A stretch of DNA of 64,000 bases from Streptomyces sulphureus DSM 40104 (GCF_000381025.1 NZ_KB905819.1:1-64000), one strand, 5' to 3'. Positions 32,663 to 41,042 are shown, counted from the stretch's first letter. Made by a program: numbers and translations. The notes: generated from the sequence alone by a model not told the origin.

Positions 32663-32689
32663 GTAGCGTTCCGGTGGATCGCGGTTCAC
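32663..32689 (-). promoter_or_regulatory. ECF-type promoter of the immunity genes
   Basis: Minus-strand GTGAACC (GAACC at 32687-32683), 15 bases, GCTAC (32667-32663), then GTAC. Identical layout to the motifs at 25743 and 27232; about 40 bases upstream of the LanE-like start. Confidence 0.75.
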
Positions 32690-32866
32690 GCCCGATGTGC
32701 GCAAAAAATCCGTTTCCCTGTGCGAGGCGTCGGCAGGACTGCCAGGCGACTGCCAAAGGGGCTGCCATCGCAGGACATGGGGGCAGCGGGGGTGCGAGCG
32801 TCAAAGCGGTGTCGCCGGCCGAGTGCCGGTCGGATGCCGTCTTGCCCCACCTACCGGGAGGAATCC

Positions 32867-33175
32867 GTGAAGACGCTTCGCAGGGGAATCGCAGCAACCA
32901 CCGTCGTACTCGCTCTCGGCGGTCTCGTCGCGCCCGCGGCGGTGGCCGCCGAGCAGGCAGCGGTCGCACCGTCCAGCAGCGTGGCGGTGATGAAAACCTG
33001 GCACGCGACGGTGCAGTGCCAGATCGTCCGGATCAGCGACAACAACGCCATCAGGTACGAGCGGGCGGACGGTAGCGGCAACACCAAGGAGAAGGCGAAA
33101 AAGGCCGCCGAGCGCAACATCCACGTGCCCAAGGGGCACTACAAGCGGCACTGCGACGTCAAGCGGTACTGGTGA
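32867..33175 (+). CDS. small secreted basic protein
   Basis: 102 residues from GTG 32867 with GGGAGGA upstream. Signal peptide: VKTLRRGIAATTVVLALGGL then VAPAAVAAE with cleavage likely after AVAA. The mature part is about 75 residues, Lys/Arg-rich, with two Cys (VQCQIVRIS and HCDVKRYW) that could form one disulphide. No family recognised. It is divergent from the immunity genes and lacks the sigma motif, so cluster membership is uncertain. Confidence 0.75.
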   Translation: MKTLRRGIAATTVVLALGGLVAPAAVAAEQAAVAPSSSVAVMKTWHATVQCQIVRISDNNAIRYERADGSGNTKEKAKKAAERNIHVPKGHYKRHCDVKRYW

Positions 33176-34142
33176 GCTGAGGGGAGTTCGTCTCCCCAGC
33201 CGGCGCGAGGGGTCGGCTCGCGATGCGGGTCGGCCCCTCACCGCGGCGGGGTGCCGTTGCGCGCGCTACGACAACACGACGGAGCTACGCCCGATCGGTC
33301 AGGCACGGCATGGCGCTGCACCGTTCGCTCTTTGCACCTCCTCGGTCGGGGCCGCTCCTCCCTTCCCTGCTTCGACGATTGCTGTCGCGGCGCTTCCGAT
33401 TCGCCCCACGCCGGCTCATCCAGAGTGGCAGCGCTCAGAAGCGTTCCGCCCGACTCTGCCGCCCACACGCCTCGGGTTCACCGTAGAACTCTCCTGCGCC
33501 CGCCCCCGAACGCGCCTCGTCCGCCTGTTGTACCTGCTCCGTCTGTCCACTCGTGAGGCACTCGACTGCTTACGGCACTGGAGGCTCCAACTTCGCGTGC
33601 GCGCGACGATGTTCGCGGTTTTGCCTCTGCTCGGCATGGCACCGACACACAGCTCTCTTCTCAGTGATCAACGGCGAATTGAGCGTCGGTCTCCTCTCTG
33701 CCCTGTTCCTTCCACTGTTCCGTCGTACGGTCTCGCTCGCCTCGACGGCCCGAAAAGAAGTACCCGCAGTCACCTGTGCGCGGACGTACTCAAACCTCGC
33801 GGTGTGGTTGCGGCCTGGCTTTTCGTGGCTGCGGTTGACGTCTGCTTCGACTGAGTGGTGAGGATTCTCGAGTACGTGCTTCTCCCCTTTCGCTGAACAA
33901 GTTGCTGCGCCCACGGCTGGGTGAGTCGCTGCTGATGCTCTACCCCCAGTTGCAGTTGGCCGTTTCCGCGATGGCGGTCCAGAGCCGGGCCCGGCAGGAG
34001 GCAGCGGCGGAGTACTGAGCAGTCGACTGAAAGGGACGACGCCGAGCTCCGACCACCCGAGGCCGATGGGTGCTCGCGAAAGCCGGTCGTCTGAACCGGC
34101 CGCTTTTCAAAGGGGGCTCGGCGCCGTGCGGTCCTGGCGCTG
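33176..34142. other. gene-poor region of about 970 bases
   Basis: Short frames occur on both strands, but codon bias is poor and none has a ribosome site or recognisable domain. A frame ending at about 34018 (LNKLLRPRLGESLLMLYPQL...) has a more protein-like composition and may be the tail of a decayed gene. The stretch 33550-33860 is less G/C-rich than its surroundings. It probably marks an insertion or deletion scar at the right edge of the lantibiotic cluster. Confidence 0.5.
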
Positions 34143-34475
34143 TCACAGGAGCCCCGCAAAGTGTTCCCTGAGTCGAAGGCCCGACACGGCACCCACGAGA
34201 GAGGTGATCGGCTCCCCGTTCCGAAAGCCGATCAGCGTCGGCATGGCGAGCACTGAGTAGTCGGACTGCGTACGAGGGTTGGACTCCACGTCCATGGTCA
34301 GGACCTTCAAGGCGCCTGCTCGTTCGGCAGCGAGTTGAGTGAGCACCGGAAGCATCATCCGACACGGAGAACACCACGAAGCGGTGAACTCGACGAGGAC
34401 GGGGATGGGGGAAGCGATCACTTCCTTCTCGAAGTCGGCGTCGGTGACGGCGAGCAGGTCGGCTGTGGCTGTCAT
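34143..34475 (-). CDS. thioredoxin
   Basis: 110 residues with active site TASWCSPCRMMLPVL (WCxPC with Ser-Pro between the Cys) and cis-Pro loop VLAMPTLIGF. Canonical length. The upstream MerR gene overlaps by four bases, so this reductase is made together with its likely regulator. It would reduce protein disulphides in the cytoplasm. Confidence 0.92.
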   Translation of the reverse strand: MTATADLLAVTDADFEKEVIASPIPVLVEFTASWCSPCRMMLPVLTQLAAERAGALKVLTMDVESNPRTQSDYSVLAMPTLIGFRNGEPITSLVGAVSGLRLREHFAGLL

Positions 34476-34966
34476 CGCTTCTCCTTGTGGGGAACCGTGA
34501 GTCGGAGCGACGGGGTTGCTTGCGCGGACCGGTTCGGTGAGGACGGCGGCCCGGGAAGGCTGTTGCTGGTCAACATGCAGGCAGGCACATCGCCTTTCGG
34601 TTCGGACGGTGCTGGGGGTTCCTGGGCACGGCGGAGACGGTCCTCGATCTCCTGACGCACGGTGTCCAACCGAGCCGTCAGCGAGTCGAGTTCGGCGAGC
34701 TTGCTTCGGTAGGCGTCGAGCGAGGCCGGGCAGGCGTCTCCCTCGGTGTGCCCGGCCTGCAGGCAGTCGAGAAACGGCTTCGTCTCCTCCAGGCCGAAGC
34801 CGATCTTCCGCAGTACGCGGATCTGGCGGAGTTGCAGCACCGCAACGGGGTCGTACGTGCGGTGGCCCTGTGCGTCGCGCCGGGAAGTGAGGAGTCCCCG
34901 GGACTCGTAGTAGCGCAGGGTGCGCGGGGTGGTCTCGGCGAGGTGCGCCAGTTCTCCGATGCGCAT
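34472..34966 (-). CDS. MerR-family regulator, thioredoxin-linked
   Basis: 164 residues. N-terminal MerR winged helix: MRIGELAHLAETTPRTLRYY, ESRGLLTSRRDAQGHRTYDP. Coiled-coil dimer helix LAELDSLTARLDTVRQEIED. Cys in FLDCLQAGHTEGDACPASLD are well placed to act as an effector or redox site. The C-terminal 40 residues are Pro/Ser-rich and possibly disordered. Coupled to thioredoxin, it likely activates the pair from the palindromic promoter just upstream. Confidence 0.87.
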   Translation of the reverse strand: MRIGELAHLAETTPRTLRYYESRGLLTSRRDAQGHRTYDPVAVLQLRQIRVLRKIGFGLEETKPFLDCLQAGHTEGDACPASLDAYRSKLAELDSLTARLDTVRQEIEDRLRRAQEPPAPSEPKGDVPACMLTSNSLPGPPSSPNRSAQATPSLRLTVPHKEKR

Positions 34967-35008
34967 CGGTCCTCCAACAGGTGTGATGTGGTGAGGTCTT
35001 CGACGCTA

Positions 35009-35032
35009 GGCCTTGACGTCCACGTCAAGGCC
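35009..35032. promoter_or_regulatory. MerR operator: perfect palindrome
   Basis: GGCCTTGACGT-CC-ACGTCAAGGCC, 11-bp arms with a 2-base centre, 43 bases upstream of the merR start. MerR regulators bind palindromes between -35 and -10; TTGACG on the minus strand can serve as the -35 box. Confidence 0.75.
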
Positions 35033-35038
35033 AAAGTC

Positions 35039-35110
35039 TGTGGATAACCGGCGAGTTGTGGGTAAGCCGCTCACCTCGAGGGGTGGTCCATCGGCTCGGC
35101 TTGTGGATAA
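35039..35110. other. cluster of three DnaA boxes
   Basis: TGTGGATAA at 35039-35047 and 35102-35110 (reverse of the perfect box TTATCCACA), and TGTGGGTAA at 35057-35065 (one mismatch). All in the same orientation, immediately upstream of the merR promoter. Confidence 0.75.
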
Positions 35111-35525
35111 CTGCCGTCGAGTCGTCGGGCCCTTCTAGGGTCGTCGGCATGGAACCCAGAGCGACTGTTTCGCTGCCCTCGGTGAGCACGCGGACCAAGG
35201 CGACCGAGCACGGCAAGTCACCGCGACGCCGCGGGACTTGCCTGCTCGCCCGGAGCCCCGGTGGGACGCGCATGCCGGAGCGTGTGTACGGCGTCCCGTC
35301 CGGTCGTGCGGCCGGGCAATCCCCGATCCGGGTGTTCGGCCACGCCAGGGTGAATCGCACAGCTCGGCCGCCACCCTCTGCCGCCTCGCCATGGGGCAGC
35401 CGGGGTCCTGCCCGGGGCGGTCGAACTTTCACTCGACGATCCACTCCCGCCGAGCCGTGACGCCACCCCTGCGAGCGTCGTTTTTCCGAGCATCCGTCCG
35501 AACGAGCGGCTTTCCAGGAGGAGTT
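35111..35525. other. intergenic region before the Nudix operon
   Basis: About 415 bases. A frame of roughly 100 codons from ATG 35150 exists, Arg/Pro/Ser-rich, without family resemblance or a clear ribosome site, so I do not call it a gene. The Nudix operon promoter must lie here, since AGGAGG precedes the GTG at 35526. Confidence 0.5.
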
Positions 35526-36008
35526 GTGCGTACACGCCAAGTCGTTGTCGACTCTCATCTGCTATTCGAACGAAGCGAGCGGGTGCTGTTGGGCAGGCGC
35601 CCCCGGAACGCCGCCCGACATCCGGGAGTGTGGCAACTGCCCTCGAGCGTCGTCGTCGGGGAGAGCGCACGAAGCTGTGCCGTGCGTCGTGCAGCAGAGG
35701 GGATCGGAGTCTCCGTGCAGGCGGAGGAGTTGGAGCTCGTCCACCTTCTGCATGTCGCAGGGACCGAATCGACGCACGGCCGCGTCGAGTGCGTTTTCCG
35801 CGTACATCGCTGGAGCGGGGAACCGTCGCTGCGTCCCGGCGACGGTCGGCGAGGTGGCGCACCGTCGGAGGGGGACGGTGTGCCCTGTGTAGAACTCGCC
35901 TGGTGGCACAGAAGGTCGCTGCCCGGGCAGTTGACGTGGTCCGCCGGAGCAGCGCTGGAGGGCATCTCCTCCGGATGGAGCTACACGGACCTGGGATGGA
36001 CGGCATGA
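35526..36008 (+). CDS. Nudix-fold protein with degenerate catalytic box, copy 1
   Basis: 160 residues from GTG 35526, AGGAGG close upstream. Nudix-like order: strand VDSHLLFERSERVLLGRR, then GVWQLPSSVVVGESARSCAV, RRAAEGIGVSV. In the consensus GX5EX7REUXEEXGU the first Glu, one Arg and the GU end are kept, but RE becomes RR and EE becomes EG, so pyrophosphohydrolase activity is doubtful. It may bind a nucleotide instead. Overlaps the second Nudix gene by four bases. Confidence 0.78.
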   Translation: MRTRQVVVDSHLLFERSERVLLGRRPRNAARHPGVWQLPSSVVVGESARSCAVRRAAEGIGVSVQAEELELVHLLHVAGTESTHGRVECVFRVHRWSGEPSLRPGDGRRGGAPSEGDGVPCVELAWWHRRSLPGQLTWSAGAALEGISSGWSYTDLGWTA

Positions 36009-36541
36009 GCGCCGCGCTCGGGCTGGGAAGAGGAGCAGAGCACGTCCGGTCGTCGTCCGGGTCCTCGCTCTCGGCCCGAGAGGCAGCTTCGCGCCCGATC
36101 GGCCTCTCCGTGCTGCTTCAACGCGACGACGGCCGCGTGCTGCTCCTCCGGGCGGTCGACGGCATGGACGGAGGCGGTCGGTTGGCACCACCGAGCGGTG
36201 CCGCCCTGTGCGGTGAGTCCCTGGTCGAAGCGGCGCTCCGTGAAGTGCACGCGAGGGTCGGTGTGGTGGTCGACGCGAGATGGCTCGAGTTCTGCCAACT
36301 CGTTGACACACTGAGCGGGTTCGGCACCCCCAGCCTCGGCGTCGCGTTCACGGCGCAGAGATGGCACCGCGATCCCTACAACCGCGAACCGCACCGCTGC
36401 GCCCGTCTCGTATGGGTCGATCCGGGTGCGCCGCCCCGCGAGTGCGCGCCTCACGCGCGCTCGCTGCTCGCGGGGTTCGTCCGCGGCTCGCTCCTCGCGA
36501 CACAGGGCTACGAGCTCAACTCGTGGCCGGGGGTGCACTGA
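36005..36541 (+). CDS. Nudix-fold protein with degenerate catalytic box, copy 2
   Basis: 178 residues from ATG 36005. Core: IGLSVLLQRDDGRVLLLRAV, GRLAPPSGAALCGESLVEAA, LREVHARVGVVV. REV is conserved but the following EE is AR, again losing metal-binding Glu residues. C-terminus RCARLVWVDPGAPPREC and LLATQGYELNSWPGVH is typical of Nudix-like unknowns. It is coupled to copy 1 (ATGA) and to the ABC exporter (TGATG), so the three products are made in step. Confidence 0.78.
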   Translation: MSAALGLGRGAEHVRSSSGSSLSAREAASRPIGLSVLLQRDDGRVLLLRAVDGMDGGGRLAPPSGAALCGESLVEAALREVHARVGVVVDARWLEFCQLVDTLSGFGTPSLGVAFTAQRWHRDPYNREPHRCARLVWVDPGAPPRECAPHARSLLAGFVRGSLLATQGYELNSWPGVH

Positions 36542-39075
36542 TGGACACACAGGAGCGGGAGGAGGGCGCGGCTTCGGACGGGGCGAAACGCCCGCCCGAG
36601 GGCACCCCGTCCGAACGGTTTCTCTTCGGCGGGCCGCTCCGCTACGAGGAAGGGTGGGCCCGCCACCGCGACGCTTTCCTCGCGTTGAGCGTCGCCGGGA
36701 TGCTGCGTGCGCTGCCGGGCATGCTCGGCTCCGCCGTTCGCCTCGCCTGGCGGGCGGACTCCGTGGCGACCTCCGTCGTCGCGGCTGCCGAGTTGGTGCA
36801 GGGCATCGCCCGTGCCGTCGTCCTGGTCGCCGTCAACAGCGTCCTCGTGGTGCTGCTCGGGTCGGGATCGATGGAGACGCGGCTTGGTGCGGTCCTGCCG
36901 ACGCTCGGGGTGGTGGCCGCAGCGGCCTTGGCGGGAGCGGCAGCCCGAGCAACCTCGACGTACGGGACAGGACGCCTCGAACCCGTCGTGGAGCGGGTGG
37001 CCACCGCGGACTTCCTCGCGGCTGCGTCGCGCGTGGAGCTCGCCGCCATCGAGGACGACGACTTCCACCGTCTCGTCGACTCGGCGCAGTACGGCGCGGG
37101 TTCGGCACGACGAATGATCAAGTACTCAGCGAGCATGATCAATGCTCTCTTCTCGCTGGTGGCAGCAGCGGGGGTACTGACCGTGCTCCACCCCGTGCTG
37201 TTGCCTCTTCTGGTGACGATGGTGCTGCCCCAGGCTTGGGCCGCGCTGTCGATCGCGCGGCGCAGGTACCGCTCGTTCCACACCTGGGTACAACACCAGC
37301 GCGCGGGGCAGCAGTTCCGCCAGCTCCTCACCGAGCCGGCGGCCGGCGCCGAGGTGCGGGTGCACGGGTTGGGCGGTTTCCTGCTGGGCCATTTCGAGAA
37401 AATGTCGCGAAGCTACGAGGGCGAGCAGACACGGCTTGCCCGGCTCGCCGCACGCACGGGCGTCGTCGCCTCGCTCTGGACGGGAGCGGCCAGTCTCGTC
37501 GTCCACCTCGTGCTCGGCTGGCTGCTGTGGGACGGCACGATGGCGCTCGCCGTTGCGGGCACTGCCGTGATCGCCATCCGTACGGGTTCGGCGAACCTCG
37601 AGGCACTGGTGGTTCAGGTCAACTACCTCCATGAGGAAGCGCTGTTCGTCGCCGACCTCGACCGCCTCCGCGTCGAGTCCGCCAGGCGCGCCATTCCGTC
37701 CGGAGGTCTTCCTCTGCCGCGACAGCCCAGCGATGTCCGCATGGAGGGCATCACCTTCGGCTATCCGGGGAGCGAGACGCGCCCGGCCCTCAGGGACGTG
37801 TCGCTCACCATCCCGGCGGGGAAGGTGGTGGCGCTCGTAGGTGAGAACGGCTCGGGGAAGACGACCCTGGTGAAGCTGCTCGCCGGACTGTACACACCGC
37901 AATCCGGGCGCATCTTCTGGGGCGGAGTGGACACGGCGGAGGCGGACCGCTCCTCGCTCTTCACCCAAGTCGCCACAGTCAACCAGGACTTCTACCGCTG
38001 GCCGTTCACGGCCAGGGCCAACATCGCCCTGGGCCGGCCCGAGGCCGAGCCGACCGAGCGGCGTCTCCAGGAGGCCGCGGTGCACGGTGGTGCGGCCTCG
38101 TTCATCGAGGGATTGCCCCGAGGGTGGGACACCCTCCTGGTCCGAGGCTTCCGAGGCGGTCATCAGATCTCGGGAGGCATGTGGCAGAAGATCGGAATCG
38201 CACGGGCTCGTTACCGGGAGGCGCAGCTACTCATCGTGGACGAGCCGACCGCGGCACTCGATGCTCGCGCCGAGCTCCGTGTCTTCGAGCAGATCCGCCG
38301 CCTCGCCGACCGAGGGCAGACCGTGGTCCTGATCACCCACAGGCTCGCCTCCGTACGCATGGCCGACCTGGTGTACGTCCTCGACGAGGGACAGGTGGCG
38401 GAGTCCGGGACCCCTGACGAACTCCTCGCCGAGGGAGGCATCTACCGACGACTGTACGACCTTCAGGCCGCCCAGTTCGCGAGCACGGCGGAGCAGTCAG
38501 TGGCGGAGGCCGAGGCGGTAACGGGCGACGTGACGGATACTCACGCCGACGAACCGGAGCCCTCGGCCAGGGCGACTCCTGTTGGCGGCGGGTGCCTTGC
38601 TGTCCCGCGCCAAAAGCCGACCGGGGAAGGGGAAGTGCTCACAACTGCGTCTGTGCCGGAGCGAGGACGCCACGACCACGCTGCCTTCGAACGCTCCGAA
38701 GCCGCTCCCGATCCCAGCCCCGACCCAACGGGCGCTGCATCGCACCACTTGCTCGGCAGCATGTCCCCGGCCCCGGAAACGTCACACACCATCCGCACCG
38801 CTCGGTCTTCGGGCTGCAGCGAGCGACCCGGCGAGCGGGGCGACCGAGCAGAGGGCAAAGCCCGTACCGGCAAGGAGCACGCCGGTGGCGAGGACGCCGC
38901 GAGCCCGACCGACCCGAGAAGTCCGACGAGTTGCACAAGCCCGACGAACCCGGAAAGCGCAACGGCCCCGCAGGACCCGGTGCTCGACGGTCCCGCGACG
39001 ACCACTGACCGCTCCACCACGCTCGGGCGCCCGACGGCCGAGGCGAGAGGAGGCGCAGAACCCGAGCCCGAGTAG
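36541..39075 (+). CDS. ABC exporter (fused TMD-NBD) with long C-terminal tail
   Basis: 844 residues from ATG 36541. The membrane domain has about six helices (residues 60-400). The nucleotide-binding domain follows: Walker A VGENGSGKTTLVK, Q-loop VNQDFYRWPFTARA, signature ISGGMWQK (LSGGQ variant), Walker B LLIVDEPTAALDA, H-loop LITHRLASVRMAD. Residues about 650-844 are Pro/Ser/Thr/Glu-rich and look disordered, unusual for this family. Coupled to the Nudix pair upstream. Substrate unknown; the architecture suits peptide or lipid export. Confidence 0.85.
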   Translation: MDTQEREEGAASDGAKRPPEGTPSERFLFGGPLRYEEGWARHRDAFLALSVAGMLRALPGMLGSAVRLAWRADSVATSVVAAAELVQGIARAVVLVAVNSVLVVLLGSGSMETRLGAVLPTLGVVAAAALAGAAARATSTYGTGRLEPVVERVATADFLAAASRVELAAIEDDDFHRLVDSAQYGAGSARRMIKYSASMINALFSLVAAAGVLTVLHPVLLPLLVTMVLPQAWAALSIARRRYRSFHTWVQHQRAGQQFRQLLTEPAAGAEVRVHGLGGFLLGHFEKMSRSYEGEQTRLARLAARTGVVASLWTGAASLVVHLVLGWLLWDGTMALAVAGTAVIAIRTGSANLEALVVQVNYLHEEALFVADLDRLRVESARRAIPSGGLPLPRQPSDVRMEGITFGYPGSETRPALRDVSLTIPAGKVVALVGENGSGKTTLVKLLAGLYTPQSGRIFWGGVDTAEADRSSLFTQVATVNQDFYRWPFTARANIALGRPEAEPTERRLQEAAVHGGAASFIEGLPRGWDTLLVRGFRGGHQISGGMWQKIGIARARYREAQLLIVDEPTAALDARAELRVFEQIRRLADRGQTVVLITHRLASVRMADLVYVLDEGQVAESGTPDELLAEGGIYRRLYDLQAAQFASTAEQSVAEAEAVTGDVTDTHADEPEPSARATPVGGGCLAVPRQKPTGEGEVLTTASVPERGRHDHAAFERSEAAPDPSPDPTGAASHHLLGSMSPAPETSHTIRTARSSGCSERPGERGDRAEGKARTGKEHAGGEDAASPTDPRSPTSCTSPTNPESATAPQDPVLDGPATTTDRSTTLGRPTAEARGGAEPEPE

Positions 39076-39472
39076 CCGGGGCGGGTGCGGGCGTCGCGCG
39101 CCCGCACCCGCTGCCCCGTGGCGCTCACCTGTGCCCGTTAGGCAAGGCTCCCTCGAGCCTCCGGCGGCCTCCGTCCCTTTCTCAGTCGGCAACAGGAGGA
39201 GGCGCCAAGTACCGGTGCTTGCACAGGTGTTGAAAGGAAAAGCCGGCCACACGCCTTCGCGCGCCGCGGGCCGACCGAGACGAAAGTCCGATCCGGCAAG
39301 CCAGATGTGCCAGCCTCACTCAATGGAGTGAGCAATACGGAAGGGTGCCCCTGAGCCGGTGTCAGTGCTGCCTATGCTTGCGGGCCGCACATACCCGTAC
39401 ACCCGCGTACACGGATCGGCCCCACCCAGCAGCCGGTGCGTTGTGCGCCCGGGCGTGCCCCCAAGGTCTCTC
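39076..39472. other. intergenic region, no gene seen
   Basis: About 400 bases between the ABC exporter and the STAS gene. An upstream in-frame extension of the STAS frame reaches into it but has no family similarity. It should contain the STAS promoter; I see no strong terminator. Confidence 0.5.
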
Positions 39473-39895
39473 ATGTCATCCAAGGCATCCCCCGCCGACC
39501 GCGGGGGCCCGTTCTCGCTCAGCCCGCCGTCCGTCGCGCCCGGCAGCGCCGCGGGGACCGTGCGCGTGGTGGCCTCCGGGCGTCGGGTTCTCGCCGAATT
39601 CCTCGGTGAGATCGACCTGTTGGTGGTGGTCGACGCCGCCCCCGGGCTCGCCGACGCACTCAGGGTCGAGCGGCCTCTCCTCACCGTCGATCTCCGTCCT
39701 GCCACGTTCATCGACGGCAGCGGCCTGACGCTCGTCGAGGAGCTCCACGCCCGCGTGACACAGGAGCAGGGCGAGTACGTGCTCGTCTGCGACGACCCGA
39801 AGGTGCTGCGGCTACTGGAGATCCTGGGCCTGCGCCCCCTCCTCGCCCCGGTTTCCGCACCGACGCTTCCGGCGGCCGGCTCACCGCACCCCTGA
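39473..39895 (+). CDS. STAS-domain anti-sigma factor antagonist-like protein
   Basis: 140 residues from ATG 39473. STAS pattern: VASGRRVLAEFLGEIDLLVV, RPLLTVDLRPATFIDGSGLT, LVEELHARVTQEQGEYVLVC, LEILGLRPLL. The Ser in IDGSGL sits where SpoIIAA-type proteins are phosphorylated. It should bind a kinase-type anti-sigma factor and release a stress or developmental sigma factor. No kinase or sigma gene lies beside it, so it is an orphan antagonist. Confidence 0.85.
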   Translation: MSSKASPADRGGPFSLSPPSVAPGSAAGTVRVVASGRRVLAEFLGEIDLLVVVDAAPGLADALRVERPLLTVDLRPATFIDGSGLTLVEELHARVTQEQGEYVLVCDDPKVLRLLEILGLRPLLAPVSAPTLPAAGSPHP

Positions 39896-40067
39896 GACGG
39901 GGACCGGCGCGCAGACACGCGACACAAGGCGGCCCGGCATCAGACCGAGCCGGGCATGACGGAACGCAGCAGGCACGGAATCCAGCAAACAGAGACGACA
40001 CACGCCGTGGGGCGGGACGGGCCTCAGACCCGTCCCGCCCCACGGCAGTTGTCGTCGGTTGGACGGC

Positions 40068-40811
40068 TCACTCGTCCCCGCCCCGGTGACGAGCCTCCTG
40101 CGACGCATCCCCGCTGTACGAGGAAGCGTGCTCACCCGCGCCCTCGGGCTGATCGTGCGCAGGGGTTCCGTTGACGGCGACGAGCGCGGAACGCTCCTCG
40201 ACCTCCGTCGCCTCCGGCGGCTCGACGAGCCAGTCCGGGTTGGCCTGCTTGTCCCACCAGCGCCAAGCGGCGTATCCAGCACCGGCGATCAGGCCGACGA
40301 CGGCCATGCGCCGCGCGAACCGGCCGACACGCGCCCGGCGCCGGCGGCGCGCGGTGACGTGCTCAATCTCCTTCGGCGTCACGTTCCCGCGGAGCGCGGA
40401 GAACGCGGCGCCGGCCCGGGAAGCTGCCTCCTCGCCGGCGGGGCCTGCGGCGGCCCTGGCGTCGTGGTACGCCTGCTCCAGGTGCGGCCGCGCGTACTCC
40501 CCCGCGCGGCGCGCGGTCTCCCGAGTGCGCTCGGCTGCGCGCACGGCTGCGCGTTCCATCTCGGGCGGGAGGTGGTCGCGAGCCTGGGTCACGCGTGGCG
40601 AGAGGTACTGCTCGTACCCCTCCTTGGCAGTGTGGCGGGCCTGGTGGGCGGCCTTGGAAACCTTGGGTGCGAGGCGGTGGCCGGCTTCCTGCGCGTACTG
40701 GTACGCGGTCTCCCGGGCTGCCTCGGCGTGCGGCGCCACTGCTTCCGCGGCGGTGCGGAGGTTTTCCCTCGCATTGCCGGTCGCGGTGCGCACGCTGTCG
40801 ATGCGGGTCAC
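40068..40811 (-). CDS. DUF5324-family protein
   Basis: 247 residues from GTG 40811 (VTRIDSVRTATGNARENL). Long helical, Ala/Glu/Arg-rich N-terminal 150 residues with repeats like AAVRAAERTRETARRAGEYA, likely a coiled coil. One transmembrane helix, MAVVGLIAGAGYAAWRWW, is flanked by RRRRRARVGRFARR on the cytoplasmic side. The tail is acidic and exported. Conserved in Streptomyces next to the cyclophilin gene; function unknown. Confidence 0.8.
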   Translation of the reverse strand: MTRIDSVRTATGNARENLRTAAEAVAPHAEAARETAYQYAQEAGHRLAPKVSKAAHQARHTAKEGYEQYLSPRVTQARDHLPPEMERAAVRAAERTRETARRAGEYARPHLEQAYHDARAAAGPAGEEAASRAGAAFSALRGNVTPKEIEHVTARRRRRARVGRFARRMAVVGLIAGAGYAAWRWWDKQANPDWLVEPPEATEVEERSALVAVNGTPAHDQPEGAGEHASSYSGDASQEARHRGGDE

Positions 40812-41042
40812 TGACTCCTCCTCCTCGATCGGTTCCGGGGAACACTCCGGAGTCTCCAGCAGCGGCCTCGGGATGCTCTCCGAAGAGACACGGTCTCGTT
40901 TTCCACACGTTTCCAAGATCATGCCTGCTTGTGCGCCGTCTGACGCCAGGCGCCGGGCATCCGGGTCATAAGGGGCGCTCCGCCACGCTACCCGGTCCGT
41001 GGGAGGATCGGGGAGCCAACGCAGACAGATGGAAGGTAGATC

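Noticed and set aside
32576..33175. Long plus-strand frame covering the immunity promoter and the secreted protein
   Set aside because: Only the last 102 codons, from a GTG with a good ribosome site, look like a protein (signal peptide). The earlier part overlaps the promoter of the opposite operon.
35150..35460. About 103-codon plus-strand frame upstream of the Nudix genes
   Set aside because: Low-complexity Arg/Pro/Ser sequence, no ribosome site and no family resemblance; recorded only as intergenic content.
35526..36541. Two Nudix genes as active housekeeping MutT-type hydrolases
   Set aside because: Both lack Glu residues of the catalytic box, so normal pyrophosphatase activity is unlikely.
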